From positions 1 through 20,802 of the forward strand of contig NZ_CALKTT010000057.1 of assembly GCF_937997535.1 (NCBI RefSeq): DNA of 20,802 bases. Reading direction: 5' to 3'. The position numbers and the translations under genes are program-made. The notes under the pieces were generated by a model that made no database searches, was not told the DNA's origin, and saw only the letters and a list, made by a program, of their open reading frames with translations. Numbering within the stretch: position 1 is the first letter of the stretch; each line of letters starts with the position of its first letter. The stretch comes from an uncultured Campylobacter sp. Its GTDB lineage: Bacteria > Campylobacterota > Campylobacteria > Campylobacterales > Campylobacteraceae. This document shows, one piece after another, positions 15,103-20,802 of the stretch.

Positions 15103-15846
15103 GTGGCAAAAAAGCTGATCCCGCTCGCAATTTTCGCAGCGCTTCTTTTGGCGCTAAATTTTATCTCCAATTCGCGCGGCTCCGCGGCTAAAGATGAGCG
15201 GGTTTTTACCTCCAAAATCCTAGATGCCGCCTCTCGTAAAAACAGCGCGCAAAATATAAAACGCGGCACCGATCGCGAAATTTTAAGCTTCGAAAATCCA
15301 GAAAGCGACGTCGGCGCAAAAGATAAGAGCGGCGCAAGAAACGCAGACGGCGGAGCAGGGCTCGGGGGAGATATAAGAGATTTAAAATCTCATCCGCGAG
15401 CAAACGAGCCCGTCGCGACAGATTCTAAAGACGAGGCGGATGTCCACAGGCGGCACAGCGCAGATTATGAAGCTTCAAGCTCGCAAAATCCCGCCGCAAA
15501 CTCTAAAAATCAGCCCTCAGACGAGTCCTGCATAAGCAGGGAGTGCGTGAGCGCTCATATCCGCCGTACGGGCGCTTTGCCGCAAAATTTTATCACGAAA
15601 AAGCAGGCGGGCGAGCTTGGCTGGCAGGGCGGCGATCTGTGGCGATACGCGCGCGGCAAGAGCATCGGCGGCGATCGCTTCGGCAATTTCGAGCGCAGAT
15701 TGCCTGATAAAAAGGGGCGGATTTGGCGCGAATGCGACATCGAGTATCGCGGCGGCGCGCGCGGCGCGAAGCGGCTGATATTTTCAAATGACGGGCTGAT
15801 CTTCTACACCGCCGATCATTACGAAAGCTTCGAGCGCGTGCAATGA
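15103..15846 (+). CDS. Barnase-type guanyl ribonuclease with export segment and long linker
   Basis: 247-aa protein whose C-terminal about 100 residues (148-247) match barnase (RNase N1/T1 superfamily). Aligned landmarks are LPQNFITKKQA, ARGKSIGGDRF, GRIWRECDIEY and TADHYESF. Catalytic residues align as Lys166 (barnase K27), Glu210 (E73), Arg220 (R83), Arg224 (R87) and His239 (H102). Barnase R59 is replaced by Phe196. Residues 5-21 are a hydrophobic signal peptide or anchor; 25-140 is a polar, low-complexity linker. The start is GTG with AGAGG 6 nt upstream, 2 bp after dedA. The following inhibitor gene overlaps its stop. Probable role: an exported RNase acting on other cells or outside the cytoplasm, with the inhibitor protecting the producer. 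Family is very likely; target is inferred. Confidence 0.93.
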   Translation: MAKKLIPLAIFAALLLALNFISNSRGSAAKDERVFTSKILDAASRKNSAQNIKRGTDREILSFENPESDVGAKDKSGARNADGGAGLGGDIRDLKSHPRANEPVATDSKDEADVHRRHSADYEASSSQNPAANSKNQPSDESCISRECVSAHIRRTGALPQNFITKKQAGELGWQGGDLWRYARGKSIGGDRFGNFERRLPDKKGRIWRECDIEYRGGARGAKRLIFSNDGLIFYTADHYESFERVQ

Positions 15847-16124
15847 GTTTAAATTTTAAAACGCGCAGCGCCGCAAAGATCATCGTCGACGGCGCAAAGA
15901 TTAGGCGCAAAGATCAAATTTTCGCGCTGTTTGCCGCAGCGCTGGATTTCGAGCCCGAATACGTCGCAAATTTAGATGCGCTCTACGACGCGCTTGGCGA
16001 GCAAGGCGGACAGGTTTTCGTCGTCATCAAAAGGGGCGGAATTTTAAAGCTAAGGCTGGGTAAATTTTATGATATTTTGCTGGAGGTTTTGCGAAGCGGC
16101 GAGGCGAAAATTTTAATACTATGA
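15843..16124 (+). CDS. Barstar-family ribonuclease inhibitor
   Basis: 93-aa barstar-type protein, expected to bind and block the active site of the preceding ribonuclease in the cytoplasm. The N-terminal strand IIVDGAKIRRKDQ matches barstar's VINGEQIRS. NLDALYD at 43-49 carries Asp45 and Asp49 (barstar D35 and D39), and Tyr40 aligns with Y29. One residue is missing before that helix (PEYVAN against PEYYGEN), and barstar E76 appears to be Ser85, though that end is short and the alignment is uncertain. Its ATG overlaps the ribonuclease TGA (ATGA), so the inhibitor is coupled to the toxin. Length is normal for the family. Confidence 0.93.
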   Translation: MSLNFKTRSAAKIIVDGAKIRRKDQIFALFAAALDFEPEYVANLDALYDALGEQGGQVFVVIKRGGILKLRLGKFYDILLEVLRSGEAKILIL

Positions 16125-16186
16125 GCTTTCGCGGCAGCCATTCCGCTTTAAAGCTAAATTTTGCCGAGGAAAAGGTAGGTTTGTTT

Positions 16187-16220
16187 CGGCGCAGTTTCGA
16201 GAGCGCCGTTAAAATTTATT
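16187..16220 (+). terminator. Terminator between barstar and the convergent 147-aa gene
   Basis: CGGCGC (16187-16192) and GCGCCG (16203-16208) form a G+C-rich stem with a 10-nt loop, followed by TTAAAATTTATT. It suits a rho-independent terminator of the dedA-RNase-inhibitor unit and may serve the minus-strand gene too. Confidence 0.55.
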
Positions 16221-16225
16221 GAATT

Positions 16226-16669
16226 TTAGAGCTTATTAAAAGAGGCGATTTTGGAAATTTCGCTCACAAAGCTCACGCGGTCAAATTTAAACTCAAGCCC
16301 ATACTGCCAATCTTTGCGGCGCAGGTTTTTAAACTCGTAAAGCTTAACCGTCTCCGTTTCAAATTTAACCCTAAGCGCGAGATACCAGCAGCTCCAGATC
16401 CCGCACGGACAGCTCAGCAGCACGACATCTCGCTCATCTTGCGCCAAATCGGCTTCAAGCGCGGCGCGCAAAAATAGCTCCTCAAAATCGATCAAGCTTA
16501 AGTAGGCGTAGCCTCCTGCGATGCTAGCTTGCCCATTTTTTGCCGCAAAGCTTTGCTCGCGCTGCCTAATCAGCTCAAGCAGGGGCTCGCCGTTTATCGC
16601 AACGACGACTTCAATAAAGCTTTCGCCCTCAATTTCGTAATCGTTTAGGTAAAATTTAATGCTATCCAT
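16226..16669 (-). CDS. 147-aa hypothetical protein with a CPCGxxxCW motif
   Basis: I do not recognise a named family. The protein is soluble, acidic and has no signal peptide. It looks alpha/beta: strand-like segments at 5-26 and 96-135 flank a helix at about 60-80. A tight CPCGIWSCW cluster at 87-95 contains Cys87, Cys89 and Cys94, which suggests metal or structural cysteines. The start codon ATG at 16669 has only a weak GCGAGA site. It faces the barstar gene and lies downstream of the MliC-like gene on the same strand, 365 bp away. An immunity or accessory role by proximity to the RNase pair is speculation. Confidence 0.75.
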   Translation of the reverse strand: MDSIKFYLNDYEIEGESFIEVVVAINGEPLLELIRQREQSFAAKNGQASIAGGYAYLSLIDFEELFLRAALEADLAQDERDVVLLSCPCGIWSCWYLALRVKFETETVKLYEFKNLRRKDWQYGLEFKFDRVSFVSEISKIASFNKL

Positions 16670-16939
16670 GCGACAATCTCGCTAAATTATCTATTTTGCG
16701 CCGTATTTGCACCGGCCTGCTAAAATTTCGTCGCAGTTTAGCAAAATCCTAGTAAAATTCGGTTGAAATCCAAAATCGTCGCCAAAGCGCAAAGCAAATG
16801 GGTATTTTGTAAAATTTGGGATGCTGGGCTTGCGGAGCTTGTTTTTTAACGCACGCGAGCTAAAATTTGCAAAAAAGCTTGATTTGCGTAGATGAAAGAA
16901 GCGAAAAAAGGTTGAGCTTTATCGCAGATCAAAGAGGTC

Positions 16940-16994
16940 GAAACGAGGGTTAAATTTTGCTATGGATAAAGAAGCAGAAACGAGGGTTAAATTT
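16940..16994 (+). repeat. Pair of 18-bp direct repeats
   Basis: GAAACGAGGGTTAAATTT occurs at 16940-16957 and again at 16977-16994, a period of 37 bp. The second copy supplies one arm of the adjacent inverted repeat. Confidence 0.8.
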
Positions 16995-17026
16995 AATTCG
17001 TTTTTTAGGGCGTTTAAATTTAACCC
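16984..17026 (-). terminator. Inverted repeat after the MliC-like gene
   Basis: GGGTTAAATTTAA (16984-16996) and TTAAATTTAACCC (17014-17026) are perfect 13-bp arms around a 17-nt loop, immediately past the stop of the minus-strand gene. No U-tract is clear; it may protect the 3' end or end transcription. Confidence 0.5.
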
Positions 17027-17034
17027 CGCCGCGG

Positions 17035-17412
17035 CTACATCATTTCGCCGCTTTTGTGCTCGTGCTCGGTGTAGGTTACCGGAATATCCTTCTTGCCTTT
17101 GCCCGGCGTATACACTCCCTCTCCGCGTTTGAAAAGAAGCTCGATACCTTCGTTGTTCGTAAGCATTATGCCGCTTGCGGAAGCCGCGCGTTTGAGATTA
17201 TGCTTTTTACCCTTTTCATCGGTTAACACGCCCGTTGCGAACATATCGTTCGAGCTAAGGCTGATGCGCTTATCTCCGGTCTCTCCTAGTAGAAATACGA
17301 TCGTGTGCGCTACAGACTCTTGCTTTTGCTGCGGAGCCGTATCGGCCTTAGGTTGGTTGCATCCGCTTAAAATCGCGATTGCCGCTAATGACGAGAATAC
17401 AATTCGTCTCAT
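17035..17412 (-). CDS. MliC-like lipoprotein (putative C-type lysozyme inhibitor)
   Basis: 125-aa exported lipoprotein. The signal peptide ends in lipobox LSGC with Cys18, followed by a Gln/Lys-rich linker. The body resembles MliC-type inhibitors of C-type lysozyme: a short strand-rich domain with SASG (about 78-81), then a GIELLFKRGEGV segment similar to the family's xLWxKGxEA block. The disulfide cysteines common in MliC are absent, so the match is partial. GGAG lies 5 nt before the ATG, and a good -10 is at 17440-17445. It is divergent from gap and ends in an inverted repeat, so it is probably a single-gene unit. If correct, it would protect peptidoglycan from host lysozyme. Confidence 0.75.
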   Translation of the reverse strand: MRRIVFSSLAAIAILSGCNQPKADTAPQQKQESVAHTIVFLLGETGDKRISLSSNDMFATGVLTDEKGKKHNLKRAASASGIMLTNNEGIELLFKRGEGVYTPGKGKKDIPVTYTEHEHKSGEMM

Positions 17413-17439
17413 TTTTTCTCCTTTAAAAAAAGTTCGCGA

Positions 17440-17445
17440 ATTATA
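17440..17445 (-). promoter_or_regulatory. -10 element for the MliC-like gene
   Basis: On the minus strand it reads TATAAT after TTTTTGGCTA, 28 bp before the ATG at 17412. It is a good sigma-70 match. Confidence 0.6.
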
Positions 17446-17509
17446 TAGCCAAAAAGTAAATCCTAGATTTCGCGACTTTTTATTTAATCAAAGATTAACC
17501 CAAATTTAG

Positions 17510-17515
17510 TAAAAT
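17510..17515 (+). promoter_or_regulatory. Possible -10 for the gap-pgk-tpiA operon
   Basis: TAAAAT preceded by AG lies 35 bp before ATG 17550 in the divergent spacer. AAGGAG at 17538-17543 is the ribosome site. The -10 is a one-mismatch match. Confidence 0.4.
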
Positions 17516-17549
17516 TCCAGCTGAAAACATCCCAAATAAGGAGAACCTT

Positions 17550-18554
17550 ATGGCAGTAAAAATCGCAATTAACGGCTTTGGAAGGATCGGTAGGTGCGCG
17601 GCTAGAATTGCGCTAAGCAGGGACGATGTGGAGCTTGTGTCGATCAACGATACCGCTAAACGCGAGCTTACGAGATACCTGCTTCAATACGACACCGTTC
17701 ACGGCGAGTTTCGTAAAAAAATAGAAATTCTAAGCGATGAATGCATAGCCGTAGACGGCAAAAAGATCCGCGTCTATTCCACCAGAGAGCCTGCGGAGCT
17801 TGATTTTGCGGGCGATGGTGCAGAAGCTGTGCTTGAATGTACTGGTGCGTTTTTAACGAGCGAAAAATGCAAGCCGTTCATAGATAACGGTATCGGCGTA
17901 GTCGTAATGAGCGCGCCTGCCAAGGATGATACGCCTACTTTCGTAATCGGCGTTAATGAGGGCGCTTATGCAGGACAGCGCGTCATTTCAAATGCTAGCT
18001 GCACCACTAATGGTCTGGCTCCGATTGCAAAAATTCTAGACGACGAGCTTGGTATCGAAAAGGGTCTTATGACGACGATCCATGCCTATACACATGGACA
18101 GAGCCTAGTTGATGTAAAAGCTAAGGACTTTCGCCGTTCACGCGCTGCAGCTCTTAATATCGCTCCGACTACGACGGGCGCGGCAAAAGCGATTAGTAAG
18201 GTACTTCCTCAGCTAAGCGGTAAGATGCACGGACAATCTGTGCGCGTGCCGGTGGCTAACGTATCAATGGTTGATCTAACGGTGCTAACGCGCAAGCAGA
18301 CGGGTGCCGAGGAGCTAAATGAAATTTTCCGCCGCTATGCCGCTAAAGAGATGAAAGGAATTTTGCTCGTAGATGACGATAGCCGCGTCAGCAGCGATTT
18401 TTGTACTTCAGAATACTCCAGCATCGTAGCTAGCGACTGCACGCAGGTAATTGACGGCAATCTGATAAAAGTGATGAGCTGGTATGACAACGAGTGGGGA
18501 TATAGCGAGCGCCTTATCGATTTAGCCCTATATGCGGCAAAAAGAAGGAAATAA
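17550..18554 (+). CDS. gap: Glyceraldehyde-3-phosphate dehydrogenase
   Basis: 334-aa phosphorylating GAPDH, interconverting glyceraldehyde-3-phosphate and 1,3-bisphosphoglycerate with NAD. The Rossmann motif NGFGRIG is at 8-14, followed by SINDTA with Asp34, which favours NAD over NADP. The catalytic motif SNASCTTN carries Cys151, and His178 is the partner. WYDNEWGYS is at the C-terminus. AAGGAG precedes the ATG. It is first in a compact operon: pgk begins one base after its stop. Many campylobacters lack 6-phosphofructokinase and run this set in the gluconeogenic direction; that is general knowledge and not visible here. Confidence 0.98.
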   Translation: MAVKIAINGFGRIGRCAARIALSRDDVELVSINDTAKRELTRYLLQYDTVHGEFRKKIEILSDECIAVDGKKIRVYSTREPAELDFAGDGAEAVLECTGAFLTSEKCKPFIDNGIGVVVMSAPAKDDTPTFVIGVNEGAYAGQRVISNASCTTNGLAPIAKILDDELGIEKGLMTTIHAYTHGQSLVDVKAKDFRRSRAAALNIAPTTTGAAKAISKVLPQLSGKMHGQSVRVPVANVSMVDLTVLTRKQTGAEELNEIFRRYAAKEMKGILLVDDDSRVSSDFCTSEYSSIVASDCTQVIDGNLIKVMSWYDNEWGYSERLIDLALYAAKRRK

Positions 18555-18555
18555 G

Positions 18556-19767
18556 ATGGGCGAAATTCTTTCGATTAAAGATTTGAAATTTAAAGACGGC
18601 GCGCGCGTTTTTATCAGGTGCGATTTTAACGTGCCGATGGATGAGTTTTGCAATATTACGGACGATCGCCGCATCCGTTCGTCTATCCCTACTATTAAAT
18701 ATTGCTTAGACGAGGGCTGCGCGGTAATTTTAGCCAGTCATTTAGGGCGCCCAAAAAACGGATACGAAGAAAGACTTAGCCTAAAGCCTGTGGTAAAGAG
18801 GTTATCTAGGCTTTTGGAACGCGAGATAAAATTTGTCTCCGATGTCGCGGGCGAGGAGGCAGGAGCTGCGGTAAATTCGCTTAAAAAGGGCGAAGTGCTT
18901 TTGCTAGATAATCTGCGCTTTGAAAAGGGCGAGAGCAAAAACGACGAAGCACTAGCTAAGAGGCTTGCAAGCTACGCGGAATTTTATATCAACGACGCTT
19001 TTGGCGTATGCCACCGCGCGCATGCTTCGGTAGAGGCGATTACGAAATTCTACGATGAGGCGCACAAGGCGGCGGGATTTTTGCTGCTAAAAGAGATAAA
19101 ATTTGCCAAAGACCTTATTAAAGATCCTGCACGTCCTTTTGTAGCCGTAACGGGCGGCAGCAAAGTAAGCGGCAAGCTTCAGGCGCTTAAAAATTTACTT
19201 CCTAAAGTCGATAAGCTCATCATCGGAGGCGGCATGGCATTTACGTTTTTAAAAGCCGTCGGATATGACATCGGCAAATCTTTGCTCGAAGAGGATCTAA
19301 TCAAGGAAGCAAAAAATATTCTCCGCAATGCTCGCGAGCTTGGGGTTAAAATTTATATCCCCGTCGATGCCGTCGCAGCTCCGCAATGCTCGCAAGATGC
19401 CGTTACAAAAAAGGTTACCGTCCAAGAAATTCCAAGCGATTGGATGGGGCTAGATATCGGGCCTGCGACCGTAGCGCTTTTTAAAGAAGCCCTAGACGAT
19501 GCACAAACGATCTGGTGGAACGGACCGATGGGGGTTTTTGAGATTGATAAATTCGCTCGCGGCAGCCTGCATATATCGCACGCGATCGCAGATAGTGACG
19601 CCACGACCGTAGTGGGCGGCGGCGATACCGCAGATGTCGTCGAACGCGCGGGCAACGCCGACGATATGACTTTTATTTCTACCGGAGGCGGTGCGAGCTT
19701 AGAACTCATCGAGGGCAAGGAACTGCCGGGCGTACGAGTGCTTACTGCTAAAACGGAGCTGCGATGA
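18556..19767 (+). CDS. pgk: Phosphoglycerate kinase
   Basis: 403-aa enzyme transferring phosphate between 1,3-bisphosphoglycerate and ADP. Motifs are RCDFNVPMD near the N-terminus, ASHLGRPK, the GGSKVSGKL hinge segment and GGGDTADV near the C-terminus. I take ATG at 18556 rather than an earlier in-frame ATG at 18532, because AAGGAAA from the gap 3' end is correctly placed and MGEILSIKDL matches family N-termini. The gap stop is one base upstream and the tpiA ATG overlaps the pgk stop by 4 nt (ATGA), so the three are likely translated as a coupled unit. Confidence 0.98.
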   Translation: MGEILSIKDLKFKDGARVFIRCDFNVPMDEFCNITDDRRIRSSIPTIKYCLDEGCAVILASHLGRPKNGYEERLSLKPVVKRLSRLLEREIKFVSDVAGEEAGAAVNSLKKGEVLLLDNLRFEKGESKNDEALAKRLASYAEFYINDAFGVCHRAHASVEAITKFYDEAHKAAGFLLLKEIKFAKDLIKDPARPFVAVTGGSKVSGKLQALKNLLPKVDKLIIGGGMAFTFLKAVGYDIGKSLLEEDLIKEAKNILRNARELGVKIYIPVDAVAAPQCSQDAVTKKVTVQEIPSDWMGLDIGPATVALFKEALDDAQTIWWNGPMGVFEIDKFARGSLHISHAIADSDATTVVGGGDTADVVERAGNADDMTFISTGGGASLELIEGKELPGVRVLTAKTELR

Positions 19768-20459
19768 TACTGGCGGCGAATCTTAAATGTAACCATACCC
19801 GCGCTAGCTTTGAGCGATACGCTAAAGCTTTAGATGAAGGCTTAGCGGGCGGAATTTCGTGCGAGGATGAAATTTTGGTTTTTCCTCCCGCTAGCGCATT
19901 TTGCGCGAAGGTAAAAAATTTTACTCAAGGCGCGCAAAATTTCTATCCTGCCGCGCATGGCAGCTTTACGGGTGAGATCGGCGGCGATATGCTGGCGGAA
20001 TTTGACGTCAAAACCGTTCTTATCGGTCACAGCGAGCGCCGCGCTATTTTGGGCGAGAGCGCGGAGCTGATAAGAGAGAAATTCAGTTTTGCCGCAGCGC
20101 AGGGCTGGCGCATCGTCTTTTGCGTCGGCGAGGACGAGGCGGCATTTGCGCAAAACCGCAGCGAGGAGTTTGTAGCGACACAGCTTGAGGATATCGATCT
20201 GAAATATCCGAGCTTAGTACTAGCCTACGAGCCCGTCTGGGCGATCGGCACGGGCAGAAGCGCGCAGTGCGAGCAGATCGAAAGAATGCTAAATTTCTTG
20301 CGTGCTAAAAGCCTCGCGCCGCTACTTTACGGCGGCAGCGTGAATGCTGAAAATATCGCAAAAATTTGCGCGATAAAAGGTTGCGATGGGGTGTTAGTGG
20401 GTACGGCGAGCTGGGACGCTTCTGGTTTCTTGGAGCTTATTAGCGCGTCATCCCGCTGA
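19764..20459 (+). CDS. tpiA: Triosephosphate isomerase
   Basis: 231-aa TIM-barrel enzyme interconverting dihydroxyacetone phosphate and glyceraldehyde-3-phosphate. Asn6 and Lys8 (ANLKCN), His89 in IGHSERR, Glu156 in AYEPVWAIGTG and the phosphate loop YGGSVNAEN are all present. At 231 aa it is shorter than the usual about 250, as I recall for campylobacters. Its ATG overlaps the pgk stop (ATGA). The following fabI is 307 bp away behind two hairpins, so it may have separate or attenuated expression. Confidence 0.98.
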   Translation: MILAANLKCNHTRASFERYAKALDEGLAGGISCEDEILVFPPASAFCAKVKNFTQGAQNFYPAAHGSFTGEIGGDMLAEFDVKTVLIGHSERRAILGESAELIREKFSFAAAQGWRIVFCVGEDEAAFAQNRSEEFVATQLEDIDLKYPSLVLAYEPVWAIGTGRSAQCEQIERMLNFLRAKSLAPLLYGGSVNAENIAKICAIKGCDGVLVGTASWDASGFLELISASSR

Positions 20460-20463
20460 CGTC

Positions 20464-20543
20464 TTTAAATGATTTCGTAAATTTCGCCCTGCGACAGGCT
20501 ACATGCCTAGTCTTGGGACGAAATTTACTTCAAAACATTTAAA
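20464..20543 (+). terminator. Long nested hairpin after tpiA
   Basis: Outer arms TTTAAATG/CATTTAAA (20464-20471, 20536-20543), middle arms GTAAATTTCG/CGAAATTTAC (20477-20486, 20519-20528), and an inner GACAGGC/GCCTAGTC stem around TACAT. It begins 4 bp after the tpiA stop. It is a terminator, processing site or regulatory leader of fabI. Confidence 0.55.
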
Positions 20544-20665
20544 TCCGCCTAGCGATATTTCCGCTTGTCGATTTATGTTTAGAATTTGACGTTTTGTTAA
20601 ATTTGAATTGCAAAATTTTTAAGTCAAATTGCGAAGGATTTTGAGATGATTTTTGGGGCTTTGCA

Positions 20666-20716
20666 GTTAAAATTTTGCGTAGGCTAGACATATAGTCTGC
20701 CGAGCAAAATTTTAAC
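20666..20716. repeat. Long hairpin with GTTAAAATTTTGC arms before fabI
   Basis: Perfect 13-bp arms GTTAAAATTTTGC (20666-20678) and GCAAAATTTTAAC (20704-20716) enclose a second stem GGC(T)AGAC/GTCTGCC with an ATATA loop. The inner stem resembles that of the hairpin at 20464-20543. Confidence 0.65.
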
Positions 20717-20766
20717 AAAATCGCCAAAAAGCGCTCAAAAGCCAAGCAAAATAGAAAGGAGAAATA

Positions 20767-20802
20767 ATGATTTTAAAAGGCAAAAAAGGCCTCATCGTCG
20801 GC
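20767..20802 (+). CDS. fabI: Enoyl-ACP reductase FabI, 3' part beyond the window
   Basis: Only the first 12 codons are visible: MILKGKKGLIVG. This matches the N-terminus of epsilonproteobacterial FabI, the NADH-dependent enoyl-ACP reductase of fatty acid synthesis and start of its nucleotide-binding fold. AAGGAG lies 5 nt before the ATG. In C. jejuni fabI follows tpiA, as I recall, which supports the call despite the short view. Confidence 0.82.
   Translation, partial: MILKGKKGLIVG

Larger units (their letters stand above)
16670..17034. other. 365-bp spacer with direct and inverted repeats
   Basis: No gene is apparent. It contains two copies of an 18-bp direct repeat (16940-16957 and 16977-16994) and a 13-bp inverted repeat, 16984-17026, past the MliC-like stop. 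The promoter of the 147-aa gene must lie at its low-coordinate end, but I cannot pick it with confidence. Confidence 0.55.
20460..20766. other. 307-bp tpiA-fabI spacer with two long hairpins
   Basis: No gene is seen. Two structured elements, 20464-20543 and 20666-20716, fill much of it. The fabI ribosome site AAGGAG is at 20756-20761. A minus-strand open frame at 20539-20745 is AT-biased and lacks support. Confidence 0.6.

Noticed and set aside
20539..20745. 68-aa minus-strand frame between tpiA and fabI
   Set aside because: Lies across the two hairpins, with Lys/Ser-rich AT composition and no ribosome site.

Overview
The window looks like chromosomal DNA from a Campylobacter of the higher-G+C, oral/commensal type (in the manner of C. 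gracilis, C. rectus or C. showae). The evidence is the gene content and order: a divergent radA/ftsY/thioredoxin-lipoprotein and formyl-THF-ligase/rny block, and gap-pgk-tpiA-fabI in the order I remember from C. jejuni. The spacers are also packed with AAATTT-type words, and promoters have the Campylobacter form (T-rich stretch followed by GTATAAT). Genus is well supported; species is a guess.

Layout. 2-2615: three tandem paralogues of a short periplasmic polar-amino-acid-type binding protein, the first cut by the window edge; no permease or ATPase is visible. 2859-3602 (-): unknown six-helix membrane protein, then about 800 bp without a convincing gene. 4396-5745 (-): radA. 5957-7288 (+): brnQ branched-chain amino acid carrier. 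7476-9692: an accessory patch with a 548-aa protein of DUF1963/YwqG-like character at its C-terminus, an orphan 150-aa ORF, and a decayed second copy of the 548-aa gene's 3' end. 9832-11279 (-): ftsY and a TlpA-like thioredoxin lipoprotein. 11362-14057 (+): formyl-THF cyclo-ligase, RNase Y and a SYLF-domain exported protein.

14537-16124 (+) is the most striking part: a dedA membrane gene followed after 2 nt by a barnase-type ribonuclease with an N-terminal export segment and a long variable linker. A barstar-type inhibitor gene overlaps its stop by 4 nt. 16226-17412 (-): a 147-aa unknown protein with a CPCGxxxCW motif and an MliC-like lipoprotein. 17550-20459 (+): gap, pgk and tpiA in one tightly packed glycolytic operon; fabI starts at 20767 and runs off the end.

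Core genes (repair, membrane targeting, RNA turnover, glycolysis) form conserved blocks. Accessory material sits at their seams: the binding-protein array, the 7476-9692 patch, and the RNase/inhibitor pair. The spacers carry several long AT-armed hairpins and a very high density of RAATTY words, which may bear on natural transformation.
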